NCBI RefSeq assembly: GCF_049608145.1
Contig: NZ_JBMYXF010000091.1
Span: 1-5,068, forward strand
DNA: 5,068 nucleotides
Direction: 5' to 3'
Origin: Halocynthiibacter sp049608145
GTDB lineage: Bacteria > Pseudomonadota > Alphaproteobacteria > Rhodobacterales > Rhodobacteraceae
Shown here: in pieces, positions 5,024 through 5,068 of the stretch
Numbering within the stretch: the first letter of the stretch is position 1
Layout: every line of letters starts with the position of its first letter
The notes under the pieces: generated by a model
Database searches by the model: none
The model's input: only the letters and a program-made list of their open reading frames with translations
Told to the model about the DNA's origin: nothing
Translations under genes and position numbers: made by a program

Positions 5024-5068
5024 AAAACCGGAAAACCGGAAAACCGGAAAACCGGAAAACCGGAAAAC
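5021..5068. repeat. Tandem octanucleotide repeat, six perfect copies, cut by window edge
   Basis: The unit CGGAAAAC is repeated six times without a mismatch and fills the last 48 bases exactly, so the array may continue past the window. The first unit is the right arm of the preceding hairpin plus its AAAAC tail, suggesting origin by slippage from that arm. Each unit junction makes a CCGG palindrome. Neither strand has a stop codon in any frame inside the array; on + it reads RKTGKPEN cyclically. A short-unit perfect array of this kind is expected to change copy number by replication slippage, but an assembly artefact at a contig end is possible. Confidence 0.9.

Noticed and set aside
5021..5068. 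CRISPR array
   Set aside because: The units are contiguous 8-base copies without spacers; this is a simple tandem repeat.

Overview
The window looks like a chromosomal segment of an alphaproteobacterium of the Rhodobacterales (Roseobacter-type). This rests on moderate G+C, the purM-purN-rnd gene order, and the protein sequences of those three genes. No species can be named from the sequence alone. Most of the window is ordinary housekeeping DNA. I did not find a new multi-gene system; the unusual parts are the two edges and the leader of purM.

Left edge (1-526). Bases 1-144 hold nothing I can assign. Bases 145-231 read on the + strand as the last residues of a tyrosine recombinase (integrase), including the final His-Ser-Ser and catalytic Tyr context, but the rest of the enzyme is missing. 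Just beyond it lies a CAU-anticodon tRNA on the - strand, with its 3' end facing the integrase fragment. This is the layout left by an island or prophage that used the tRNA 3' end as its attachment site. The tRNA has acceptor-stem pairs expected of the AUA-reading tRNA-Ile2 (lysidine type), so an automatic call of tRNA-Met may be wrong.

Middle-left (478-1838). A small secreted or membrane-anchored protein (+) has its own near-consensus promoter and an intrinsic terminator. A convergent membrane di-iron hydroxylase of the fatty acid hydroxylase/sterol desaturase superfamily (-) ends inside that terminator stem. A 333-base divergent intergenic region (1774-2106) then carries promoter candidates for the hydroxylase (-) and for purM (+).

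Right (2107-4971). purM and purN overlap by four bases (GTGA) and encode two enzymes of de novo IMP synthesis. rnd, encoding RNase D, a 3'-5' exonuclease of tRNA and other small RNA maturation, follows 58 bases later and may be co-transcribed. The purM start codon is directly preceded by an all-G+C inverted repeat that takes up the end of its Shine-Dalgarno, and an in-frame upstream ATG exists.

Right edge (4972-5068). A hairpin without a T-tract leads into six perfect tandem copies of an 8-base unit that run to the last base. An ATG inside the hairpin opens a frame that stays open through the repeats.
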